The notes beneath the pieces were generated by a model. The model was not told the origin of the DNA. It saw only the letters and a list, made by a program, of their open reading frames with translations, and did not search any database. From Posidonia oceanica (taxonomy: Eukaryota; Streptophyta; Magnoliopsida; Alismatales; Posidoniaceae), in contig JAZBRS010000029.1 of assembly GCA_037176725.1 (NCBI GenBank), positions 122,669,001-122,733,000 on the forward strand: DNA of 64,000 nucleotides, written 5' to 3'. Position 1 is the first letter of the stretch. Each line of letters opens with the position of its first letter. This document shows, piece by piece, positions 42,080 to 52,242 of the stretch. A program made the position numbers and the translations under genes.

Positions 42080-43342
42080 GGCAATAGGTATCTGAAGACT
42101 CTTGTAACAGCCGTCTGCCCACATCCTGCAATCTGTGCAATGGGTTTCCCCACTCTGGTGACCCCGGCACACTGCTCTGAGATCCTACGAGAATGGATCG
42201 GCAAGCTTACAAAAGATGACTGTGAGAAGCTGCGCCTGTGGGGCATTCCGACCAAACTGCTAAAGGCTGCTGATGTAGAGGTGAGCCGCCATCTTCTGTG
42301 TGCTGCTGCGCGACTCTGGAAACCGGCACACCATGTCTTCCGTTTCGGTAGAACTGAACTGACACCTACACTGGAAGAAGTGCGTTGAATCTGTGGCTTT
42401 TCCAAGATCTTGGGGCCGCCCATCTTCATGAGGCGTGATGGATACATGGCGGTCCTGAAACAGCTGACCGGCCTCTCTACCCAAAGTTGCCAGCAGAAGC
42501 TGATTTGTACTAGCGGGCCCATGCCTCTGCTTCGCCTAGCGTACTTTGATGATATTGTGGAAAAGCGCACTGAACTCGGAGACGAGCTGTGGCTCCGAGG
42601 GTTTGTCACCCGTTTCCTAGGCGAGCTGGTCTTTACTCATGGCAAGGTAACAGTGGCCGTCGAGATCGCTGAAATAGCGCTCGCCGTGGTGACTCGCCAG
42701 ATAGACCTAGCACCAGTTGTCTTGGCAGAAACCTACCAGGGTCTGGACCGCATCTCGCATCGCTGCCGCCACTTTCATGGTTGCGGATCATTCGTTCAGG
42801 TCTGGCTAGCAACGCACACTGAAATAGACCTTCTGCGCCCCCAAGTGCATGCTTTCGAGGCCTACTGCAGCAGCGGCCATGCCAAGGCAGTCAAGAGCGT
42901 CAAGGAAGAATATGAAAGGCTATCGGGACTGACAGACGACACAGTCACATGGCGCATCATTCCTCCCGTAGCCGAAGCATTCACTGTCTTCTTCAATACG
43001 CGCGACATGCGCTTGGTTGTGCTACCAGGATTTACTACGGGTGTGAAGTATCACCCTATCAGAGTCATGCGTCAGTTCGGCTTCCAGCAGGGCGCCTTTG
43101 TCGACAGCATAGCGCCTAAGCTCCTTCAAGAATATCCCCTCAGTACAACTGCCCCCACGAAGGAGCTGGCCAACCTGATGCAGCATGGGGTGCGGTCAAC
43201 AGACATCGCTGCAATAAGAGGTGTAGGGTGTACCCCTGAGTACATCACTGAAGTGCAGGACCTCTGGCCCATTGACGAAGTCCCGCCGAGCGGTCCCTTG
43301 TTCCCTGACTCTGAAAGATCAAAGAAGGCCCGAATCAGCTAG
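42080..43342 (+). pseudogene. Extra ORF of element E: DUF7745/plant-mobile-domain-like, one stop
   Basis: It reads 'MGFPTLVTPAHCSEILREW' from 42140, then 'FRFGRTELTPTLEEVR', stop TGA at 42386, and in the same frame 'ICGFSKILGPPIF' to the end at 43342. In B the codon is TGG ('VRWICGYSKI'), so the TGA is a point mutation. The order 'F-G...L-x-PTLEE...', 'FLGELVFTHGKVTVAVEIAEIALAV', 'APVVLAETYQGLDR', 'HGCGSFVQVWLATH' fits the pattern of DUF7745 as I know it. Without the stop it would be about 400 residues. It lies downstream of integrase, where other plant elements carry env-like or antisense ORFs. B and G have it too, so it is a family feature. The function is unknown. Confidence 0.78.
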
Positions 43343-43700
43343 GGCCATCATGCAGCTGTTACTCTGTCTTCCTTTCAAGTTGTGCCGTACTTTTTGGCCT
43401 GTCATGGGCATGTAACCAACAATCCTATCAATGAAAAACTGTTTTGCGCTGGCTGTTCACATTTCAGAGCTGATCATGCATTCCATGCTCCTCGTCGCTC
43501 ACATCCGGAGGCCCCTTGGCCCGACTGATTGCTCGCATGACGCAGGAAAGTCCTCAGCAAACGACCCAAGCTCCAAGACCTCTGCGAACCCGCGCCGTCC
43601 GACCTGCCACCAGACATCCCCGGCTGAGTCTCCTTTGGGCTGGTACCCCAAACTACTCGTCTGACAAACGCGTCAGTTTTGTCCACCCTTCGCTTTTCTC

Positions 43701-43776
43701 GATACCAGGGACGTTTCGACCAACCCCTGGTATCATCCTGATACCAAGGGCATCTTTTCAGACGCCCCGCGGTATC
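43701..43776 (+). other. Pair of GATACC/GGTATC hairpins in the E 3' UTR
   Basis: 43701-43734 has perfect 10-bp arms GATACCAGGG/CCCTGGTATC. 43740-43776 has GATACC/GGTATC plus inner GGGC/GCCC. A copy of the second recurs at about 43918-43955. Equivalent pairs occur in A, B and G. Confidence 0.75.
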
Positions 43777-43779
43777 TCA

Positions 43780-45490
43780 CCCTTGTTCTCATCCCCTCTT
43801 TGCCGGCCGATAAGTCCGATATCTTATCACCTTTCCCAATCAATCAATCTCATCATTATCTCATCTCCTCTTTGCCGGCCGATAAGTCCGATATCTTATC
43901 ACCTTTGCCAATCAAGATGATACCAGGGGCATCTTTTCAGACGCCCCGCGGTATCTCACCCTTGTTCTCATCCCCTCTTTGCCGGCTGATAAGTCCGATA
44001 TCTTATCACCTTTCCCAATCAATCAATCTCATCATTATCTCATCTCCTCTTTGCCGGCCGATAAGTCCGATATCTTATCACCTTTGCCAATCAAGCTCTC
44101 ATCATTATCTCACCCCCCTTCTTTAGAATTAGCTCTCATCATTACCTCACCCCCCTTCTTTAGCATTAGCTCTCATCATTACCTCATCCCCCTTCTTTAG
44201 CATTAGCTCTCATCATTACCTCATCCCCCTTCTTTAGCATTAGTTCTCATCATTACCTCACCCCCCTTCTTTAGCAATAACTCTCATCATTACCTCATCT
44301 CCCTCTTTAGAAGTAGCCTCTCATCATGATCTCATCCCCTCTTATCAAGCAATCAAGCACTCATCAACCAATCACTCATCACTCGATCGTTCATCAATCA
44401 AGCACCCTTAGGCTGATATCCTAAACTATCGACAATCAAGCACTCCCAGGCTGATATTCCTAAACTATCTACTCTCAGGCTGATATTCCTAAACTATCTA
44501 CTCTCAGGCTGATATTCCTAAACTATCTATTCTCAGGCTGATATCCTAAACTATCTATTCTCAGGCTGATATTCCTAAACTATCTATCTTCTGGCCGATC
44601 CATGGTTGGCCCGCAGTTGTGTTATACGGCTGACATCCAGTAACTGTCCCTCGCAATGCCGCTAGGCTGATAACCTAAACTATCGATCCAGGCTGATAAC
44701 CTAAACTATCTAGGCTGATATCCTAAACTATCTATCTAGGCTGATATCCTAAACTATCCGGCATCTGCGTTATACAGCTGACATCCAGTAACTGTCCCTC
44801 GTAATTGCCCTTTCTAGGCTGATATCCTAAACTATCGCTAGGCTGATAACCTAAACTATCGATCTAGGCTGATATCCTAAACTCTCTATGGCAATTACGT
44901 TATACGGCTGATATCCAGTAACTATCCCTTGCAATTGCTCTTTCTAGTTGATAGGACTGTAAACTATCGATCTAGGCTGATAACCTAAACTATCGATCTA
45001 GGCTGATAACCTAAACTATCGATCTAGGCTGATATCCTAAACTATCTATCGCAATTGCATTATACGGCTGACATCCAGTAACTGTCCCTCGCAATGCCGC
45101 TAGGCTGATAACCTAAACTATCGATCTAGGCTGATAACCTAAACTATCTAGGCTGATATCCTAAACTATCTATCTAGGCTGATATCCTAAACTATCCGGC
45201 ACTTGCGTTATACGGCTGATATCCAGTAACTATCACTCATGGTTTGCCCTTTCCAGTTGATAGGACTGTAAACTATCTATCTAGGCTGATAACCTAAACT
45301 ATCGCTAGGCTGATATCCTAAACTATCTATCTAGGCTGATATCCTAAACTATCTATGGCAACCATGTTATACGGCTGATATCCAGTAACTATCACTCACA
45401 ACTGCGCCTTCCGGTTGATAGGACCGTAAACTATCGCTCCGGTTGATAGGACCGTAAACTATCGCCCTCGACTGATGATCCGAAACTCAT
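43780..45490 (+). repeat. Complex tandem array of element E
   Basis: First block (to about 44,340): a ~180-bp duplication with 'gccgataagtccgatatcttatcacc' and a 'tctcatcattacctcatcccc' series. Second block (44,400-45,490): units of 22-26 bp such as GGCTGATATCCTAAACTATC and GGCTGATAACCTAAACTATC, arranged in higher-order repeats of about 125-160 bp marked by 'ttatacggctga'. Nearly every unit has inverted arms (GATA/TATC, GACA/TGTC, GATAAG/CTTATC, GATGA/TCATC). No ORF. Confidence 0.9.
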
Positions 45491-45900
45491 CCAGTCGATA
45501 AGTCCGACAACTTATCACCCCCCCCCGCGCGACTTCGTCCCACAAGACGGAGCCTCGCATCCTCCTGCGTCCGGGAAAAGGTCCACCTCTCCCGTCGCGC
45601 CTTTGTAGCTTTGGCTATCCTTCTTTTCGTGGCAGATCTGGACCTCCTGTCAAGCTCTGCGGTGCACTGCAACGTCCCTCTTCAGCGTCGTCAGCATCGC
45701 CAGCGTCACCCGCGTCGCTTCGGTCCCCCCATCGGTACTAACTCCGGCACTAACTTTTGCATTGCATCCGCATTAGCATGCATCGCATACATTGCATCTC
45801 ATCCATTTGCACCTGCACATTGCACTGCGGCAACGATCCACGATGTTCGGCGCATCCGCCGAATAAGTGGCTCACGCCGATAGCAACCCTTTGCTCTCGC

Positions 45901-45993
45901 CGGTCAAATGGGGTGTCCCGTCAACCCTGAGCAGCGGCCTCGCTTCGCTCGGCCTCGCTCAGGGAGGGGCATCTGTTGACACCCCATTTTGAC
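45901..45993 (+). promoter_or_regulatory. PPT and nested stem at the 3' LTR junction of element E
   Basis: GGGGTGTC (45910-45917) pairs with GACACCCC (45978-45985) inside the LTR. Within this loop CCCTGAGC (45925-45932) pairs with GCTCAGGG (45957-45964), and the PPT 'gaggggcatc' (45964-45973) abuts the LTR. The outer stem can extend (GTCAAAT side against ATTTTGAC). Confidence 0.8.
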
Positions 45994-48900
45994 AGGCTGG
46001 ATCGTTTGGAGCCTTCCGGTGGCTGCTGGACCCCAATCTAGACCCAAATCCACACCTTCCTCTCCTTCTTTCCCTTCAAAACAAGCCCAAACTCAACCTA
46101 GGATTACCCCCCTTTCCCAAATCTGAAAACCCACCAAAATCCATAGGAAAACTCACCCCTGATGACTTAGTAAATCCACCAAAAAGCCTGCAAAAATTCA
46201 AACCAGACCCCTCCCAAAAACCCTAGGAAACTTAGGCAAAAATACCCTTTTTCTACACCTCAAAACCCCTCCAAAACTTCCTCAAAACCAAACCAAAACT
46301 CCGGGACCAAAACTCAAAACCCTAGACCCCACACCCGCCAATTTTCACCCCTTTCCGAGACTCCTAAGACCCCCTTTTGCTTGGATTATCGTTTTCTCTC
46401 TCCGGGATTATCGTTTTCTCTCTCCTCTCTCTCTCCTGATTATCGTCTCCCTTTTCATCCCCTTCTTGCCCTTTCTCTGGCTTGGCTGTGGGTCCCCTTT
46501 GTACTCTTATCCCTTCTCTATCTTATTCCTATTTTTATTTTATTTTTAACATTTTTCCTGAATTTTAAAAATCTTTTCCCTCAAACCTATCTCTTTCCCC
46601 TTTTATTCTCCTTTTTCCCCTTTTCTTCTTATTTTCCTTTTCTTCCTTCTCTCTTTTGCAAAAACCCATAAAAATCCTTAAAAATCTGTAAAACCCCAAA
46701 ACATAAAAGAAACAAATCAGAATTCCAAGAAAAGCAACTAAAAAACATTAAACAAATGATTAAAAACTCAAACTTAACTAAATCAAGCTAAAAAGAAAAC
46801 CAAGCATGCAAACTAAAAAATGCAAAACAAACTAAAAGAAAATACTGTAAAATCAAGTAAAAAACTGAAATAAAGTCAGAACCTACCAAGAATAAAAACC
46901 CCACTAAAAGAATTAAAAAACAAACCCTAAAGAGAAGAATTAAAAATCAAACAATAAAACAAGTAATTAAAGGAGGTAAAAGACTTAACCTAATAAACAT
47001 AAGAAAGAAACAGCATAAGAACTTAATTAAAAAAGGAAAAAGAAAATACAGTTAAAAGACTTAAAACACTTAATCAAACAAGAAAAATCCAACTAAAAAA
47101 CATCAAGAAGAATTAACAAATAAAAATCAAAAACATAGTTCAAAAGACTTAAGGAAGAAAAACATAAAAGACTAGAACTAAAAAGCCCAAAACCCACTCT
47201 AATTAATATAAAAATAAATCCTAAAAATCCTAATTAACATCCTAAAATACTTAACAAGAAAACACAATTTTAAAAACAATTTAAAAAGATTTAACCAACA
47301 CCTAATCAAGTGGAAAACAAATTAAAAATAAAATAAAACCCTAAAACCCTAATCAAGCCCAAAACACACTAATTAACCTAAAAACAGTCATTAAAAAAAA
47401 TCCAATTAAACATCTAACCTACAACCCAAGTCATCTAATATTTTTATTTATTTTTATCTTTTTTTTTTATTATTTTATTTTATTTCCCTCCTTCTTTCCA
47501 TCTTTCTTTCTTTCTTCCTTTTTATCTTCTCCTTTCTTCCTTACTGGGCTCATCAGCCCGTTTTCCTTTATTTCCTTTTTTTCAAAATCTTCAGCCCAGC
47601 CCGCAGCTACAGCACCTTCTTCCTCCTTCCCTCCTCCTGCCAGCAGCTACAGTAGTCGCTGGCCTACCATTTTGCCCGACCTGCCACCTTCTGCTCGAGC
47701 CGGACGGGCACGCGCCGAACTTCGTCCGTGCTCCTGCCATCACCCCTCCTCGGCATTCAATTGCCGCAGGCCTGCAAAACCAGGGAGAGAAGTCATCAGA
47801 ATCGATGGCAGAAAGGAGGGGGATTCAGGCCTAAAAACGGGAGGGAATAGAGAGGAGAAAAGACCAGAGTTGATCCCGGAAGAGAGGGGGGGCATTCCAG
47901 AGCAATCCCAGCGAGTGATAGAGCCATTCTTCCCCAGAAATCCACCGAGAGTTTCAGACCTTCCGCCTCTTCCATCGACAGCAAACCAGAGCCCGAATCT
48001 CCTCCAGAACAACCCAGAATTCACTCCCCAATCTCACCCAAGCCACCTGCAACTCCTCCCTTCCTTCCTACAGAGATACCAACCCGCATTTCGCCGGAAT
48101 CCACCTGAAATCCAGACCGAACCCAACTCTCATCCCTTCTGGAATTCCCCGCACTCCAGTCCACCACATCCTCCCAAACTTTGCCCAGACACTCGCCAAG
48201 ACTCCACCTTCCAGAGCCACCCAACCTTCAGCCTTCTCCCCAACCACAGACGAAACGCCCCACTACAAACACTTTGTTCCAGTTCTGCCCAGATTTCACT
48301 CCACCGGCAAACTTCACTCACAGCCTCCACAGACCTAACCTGACCCTCCAAACACCATCACCGAACCTCCAGCTACCTCCCCGAAGCCCCCGCTCGATCC
48401 AAAGAGCGACAGACGGCCCTCCCCACCTCAGGCGACGCCATCTGCACCCATTTCAGCCGCTTGCTCTTCCGATCACCGAACCTCCGCTCCGGGCACTCAG
48501 AAAGCTCCGGAGGATCGCGTGGAGCCGATCCCAACCCTCGCGAGCAGCCAACGACGTCCGCAGCAACCGGACGACCACCTCCGGCAACTGCAGAATCCTC
48601 CTGGGTCGGGAGGACACCTCAGCCGCCCAAACAGGTAACCGCTAACCTCCTTGGCTCCCTCTCCCTCCTCTGATGCTTCTCTGCCGATCAGAGCCAGCTC
48701 TCCGGCCCTCCTGCTCCAACTGCGTCTCGCCGGTCCGACCTTCGTCTCCGGCGCCGGTCACCTGTCTCCCGGGCGCTCCAGCCACTGGAACGCTGCTCCG
48801 ACACCCTCCAGGGCTCCGCACGGTCGCCGACAGTCCCCTCTGCCCTCCTGCGCGTCTGCGAGCGCCCTGGGCCGGCGGTGTTGAGCTCCGACGGTCTCTG

Positions 48901-51209
48901 CTACAGTACCTCCCCACCGCCGGCAAAGCACTGTTCATTTATTTCTCTGTTAATATAGTTTTAGGTGTGAATATTGCAGATCTGGTTTAAGTTATTTCAT
49001 TTTTACATTTTAGTCCTCTGTTCATTTAATGTGTTTAGTTTTTAATTAAAAACCATGCTAAATTGCAGCTGTTATTCATGCTTTTCTGTATTTGCAATCT
49101 AGTCCATTTACTGTGCTGCTTAGTTATAAAATTTTATGCTTTGGTCCCTCTGCTTTCCACTATTGCACTTAGGTCCTGTTTTAAATCAATCTATTTAATT
49201 GCATGTATTTTACCATATCAAATTGCATTCTGGCGCCCTGCATGTTTCTGATTTTGCATGTAGATCCATGCACTGTAGGAACTTAGCTTTTATTTTCTTA
49301 TTTTGCATACTGCATTGCATTTTTTACCTTCTGCCTTTGCATATTTGCATTTAGGTCCATTTTAAATGGACAGTAACTCTTGCATGCATTTTTAGCTTAT
49401 TGCATTGCATTTTTTGACCCTGTTCTTTTTAAAAATTGCACTGTGGTCCTGTCCCTTATTTTTCAGAGCATGTTTTCCATATAAAATTGCATTTTTGACC
49501 CTTGCATGATTTAAAAATCACACATAGGTCCTTGCATCTCTTCAAAACCATATAAAAAGACTGTTTTGCCCCTAAGTTGCATTTTGACTCCTATGCTTGC
49601 AAAAATTGCATGTAGGCCCTCCACTTGCATTCCCGGACTCCCTAGAGCCCCTGTTTTCTGGAAAATTTACATTTTAGCCCCTTTCTTTCTTCAAAAATGC
49701 TTTTGAATCCCTGTTCTTTCCGAATTGCCTTTCTTTGTCTTTTCTTGCTTTGCATGCATTCTGCATTCATTTAATCTTGCATTTTAGCTCCCCTTTGCAT
49801 ACACTAAACACTTTTAACTCCCCTTCACTTGGGAGGACCTTCAGCACACCCCTAGGACCCCCTGAATACCTAGATCTGCTCTTCTCCCCTGTTCTGGCCT
49901 TTCTGCTCCGAAGCTGCGATATCTTTCAATCCGACCGTCGGATCTCCTCAAGTAAGCTGCCCAGGCGACCGCAGCGAAGCGCTCTTCAGCATGGACCAAG
50001 CAGATCTCCGATCAGACTCCCGGATCTCCAGGTATGTCCTCCTGAACCCCTGCACCGCATTCATTTGCACGCCATTTGCACCGTTTTGCGTGCCCTTTAG
50101 TTTTTTCGCCTCGTTTTGCGTGCAGTCTTGTTTTCTCGCACCGTTTTGCGTGCCGCTTCTTTGCCTTGCACCGTTTTGCGTGCCCTTTAGTTTTTTTCGC
50201 CTCGTTTTGCGTGCAGTCTTGTTTTCTCACCCCGTTTTGCGTGCCGCTTCTTCGTCTTGCACTGTTTTGCGTGTTCTTTAGTTTTCTCGCCTCGTTTTGC
50301 GTGCAGTCTTGTTCTCTCGCACCGTCTTGCGTGCCCTTTCATTTTCTCGTCTCGTCTTGCGTGCCCTTGTTTTCTTGCCTGGTTTTGCGCCCTTCTTTCG
50401 TTTTCCGCACCGTTTTGCGTTCTTGTTCCGTTCCTTGCATCATTGGCATGTCAACCTTGTTTTCGCATCTTTTCGCATCCTTGTTTCGTTCCTCGCACTG
50501 TTTTACGCCGTTTCCTCTTGCATGTCGCTTGCATTGCCTGTTTTCCCCGCTGTTTTGTTTTATCGCACGCATTTGCATATAGGGCAGTGATGCTTACTGT
50601 CCGGAGTTCTCACGAGCCAGGTTTTGCCCGGTTCGGAACACAGACAGTGTTGCTAAGCGCTTAGATTGCACGTTTACTTCTTTGCATTGTCTTTTATCAC
50701 TTAGCGCACACCTTTGAGCATTTAGACAGGCATTCATTGGCACTTAGGCATTCAGAGTCTGCATTTCCCTGCATATGCGAGCGTAAGCCTAGAAAAACCG
50801 ATTCTCGGGCGTGTCGGGGGTGCCTAACACCTTCCCCGCGCGTAACAGGAGTCCTTACCCTCTCTTGGCCCGCAATGACCATATTGCCCTTGTCCTAGGC
50901 ACGAGTCACATCATTTGCATTCATTTGCATTTCATTTCTTTTTGCATTGCCCTGCATTGCATCTTTTGCTTGGTTTTGCGTGATTATTCACGCATTTCCC
51001 CGGTTTTCCTCGTCTTCCGATTTAATAGACTTGGTGGCGACTCCGATTTTGTCTTATCTTCTTCTTTTCTTCCCCTTTTTCCCTCTTTTAAATGTTTTCG
51101 AGTTAGGTCTTCCTTCTCGGACATAGCCGCTAATAGTGAGCCTGATTCCGATCGGTGCACGCAAGCTTTGGCATCGTGCATGGACGATCCGAACACTGGG
51201 ATTACTACA
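45974..51209 (+). repeat. 3' LTR of element E (5.24 kb)
   Basis: Colinear with 25516-30753, with scattered substitutions (many C/T or G/A) and length changes in the T-run near 47,460 and a G-run near 47,886. It ends ATTACTACA before the TSD TGAAG. ORFs at 47,672-48,343 and 50,076-50,582 are compositional copies of those in the 5' LTR. Confidence 0.95.
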
Positions 51210-51411
51210 TGAAGGGAAGGAAAGCACTTACGTAACATGAGGGAGCCGCTAGATGACATCCAGCCGTCGATCTAGTGGTCCGAGGACCTGCATCTTCATA
51301 ATCTCCCCCAAGTGTCTTGTCTACCTAAAGGCGAGTGGCGATCACACAAAGTTGTCGACGTAGTGGAAGCGCCGACATCTTCTTAAGCACCCCCCCAAAT
51401 CCACATCCACA
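51210..51411 (+). repeat. TSD (51210-51214) and end of the D 5' LTR
   Basis: After TGAAG the text continues 'ggaaggaaagcacttacgtaacatgaggg', matching the C LTR at about 14,008 onward, and ends CCACATCCACA at 51411. This joins to 25515 and completes the D LTR. Confidence 0.9.
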
Positions 51412-51415
51412 GAAG

Positions 51416-51433
51416 TGGCGATCATGGTGGGAC
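51416..51433 (+). other. Primer binding site of element D
   Basis: TGGCGATCATGGTGGGAC begins 4 bp after the LTR end. C has a decayed version. It differs from the E site (TGGCGACTCCGCTGGGGA), so the C/D group and E would use different tRNA primers. Confidence 0.7.
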
Positions 51434-52242
51434 TCTGCTTTAGCCAACCCCCATGCAACGTAAGTAATTCCTTTCCTTCCTTTCCATTATTTTTAGATCT
51501 AGGTGTTGTTTTTGGTTCGGGTGATTGTGCGATTAGGTTTTCACAACTCCCAAGCCTTTATCTTTTTTTTTCTTCTTATATCTGTTTCTGACGTCAGTAA
51601 AACCCAAAGCTCCAACAGCTGGGTCTGTTTTATTGAGGTCAGAAGACTTTGCAACTGAGCCGCCTCTCCAAGGAGCGTCTGTCCTAGCCGCACCTCCAAG
51701 AGGCGACTGACAGAGGCGCCATTACAATAGGTGACTCATTCTAGTTCGTTTTTACTACAGACCATTAGTTTTTTCCTGTAATTTGTGCCGTATTTTTGGA
51801 TCTGCAGTTGCATAAAAATTAAAAACAACTATTCCTATCCACTATGTTTTAGTTTTTTTTGCGATTTTTTAGATTTGTTTGTGTCCACCCTTAAGGTGGA
51901 AACTAATTGTTATATATATTAAAGTTAAAGTTCCTTGAGGAAGTCTTCCTCTAGCTAGAACAATTAACCTGAGCGAACCTGGGCCAGTGCAAGTCGCTCT
52001 CCCATACTCAGTGTTAATTGCAATAGTTAGATCAAGATCTCAAGGTGTCCTAAGTGTTATTATTGACTCCTCTTCCTCCTTGAGTCAATATTAAGACTTG
52101 GTAGATACTTTACACTTTGATATTTTGTGTTTATTTATTATTTTTGTGGTTTGATTAAGTGCCGAGCCTAAGGACAGAATCCTAGTGGAGGGTCCCTCTT
52201 TAGAGAGACAAGCCCCCCATCTAGGTCCCTCTTGGTGGACCC
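51434..52242 (+). other. Leader of element D, first part
   Basis: Matches the C leader from 14,238. GTAAGT at 51460 is a good splice-donor match. No gene. It ends with the TSD GACCC (52238-52242) at the F insertion and continues at 55581. Confidence 0.75.

Larger units (their letters stand above)
25516..51209 (+). mobile_element. Element E: giant Tat/Ogre-type retrotransposon, 25.7 kb
   Basis: LTRs of 5238 bp (25516-30753) and 5236 bp (45974-51209) begin TGTTGACACCCC and end ATTACTACA. TSDs TGAAG lie at 25511-25515 and 51210-51214, and the D LTR reads continuously across them. The order inside is PBS, leader, gag, protease, RT, RNase H, archaeal-type RNase H, integrase, spacer, DUF7745-like ORF, tandem array, PPT. 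The LTRs differ at roughly 1% of positions by eye, so insertion was fairly recent. Coding defects (stops at 33971, 35141, 38458 and 42386, and a frame change in 36211-36494) make the copy non-autonomous now. Confidence 0.96.
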
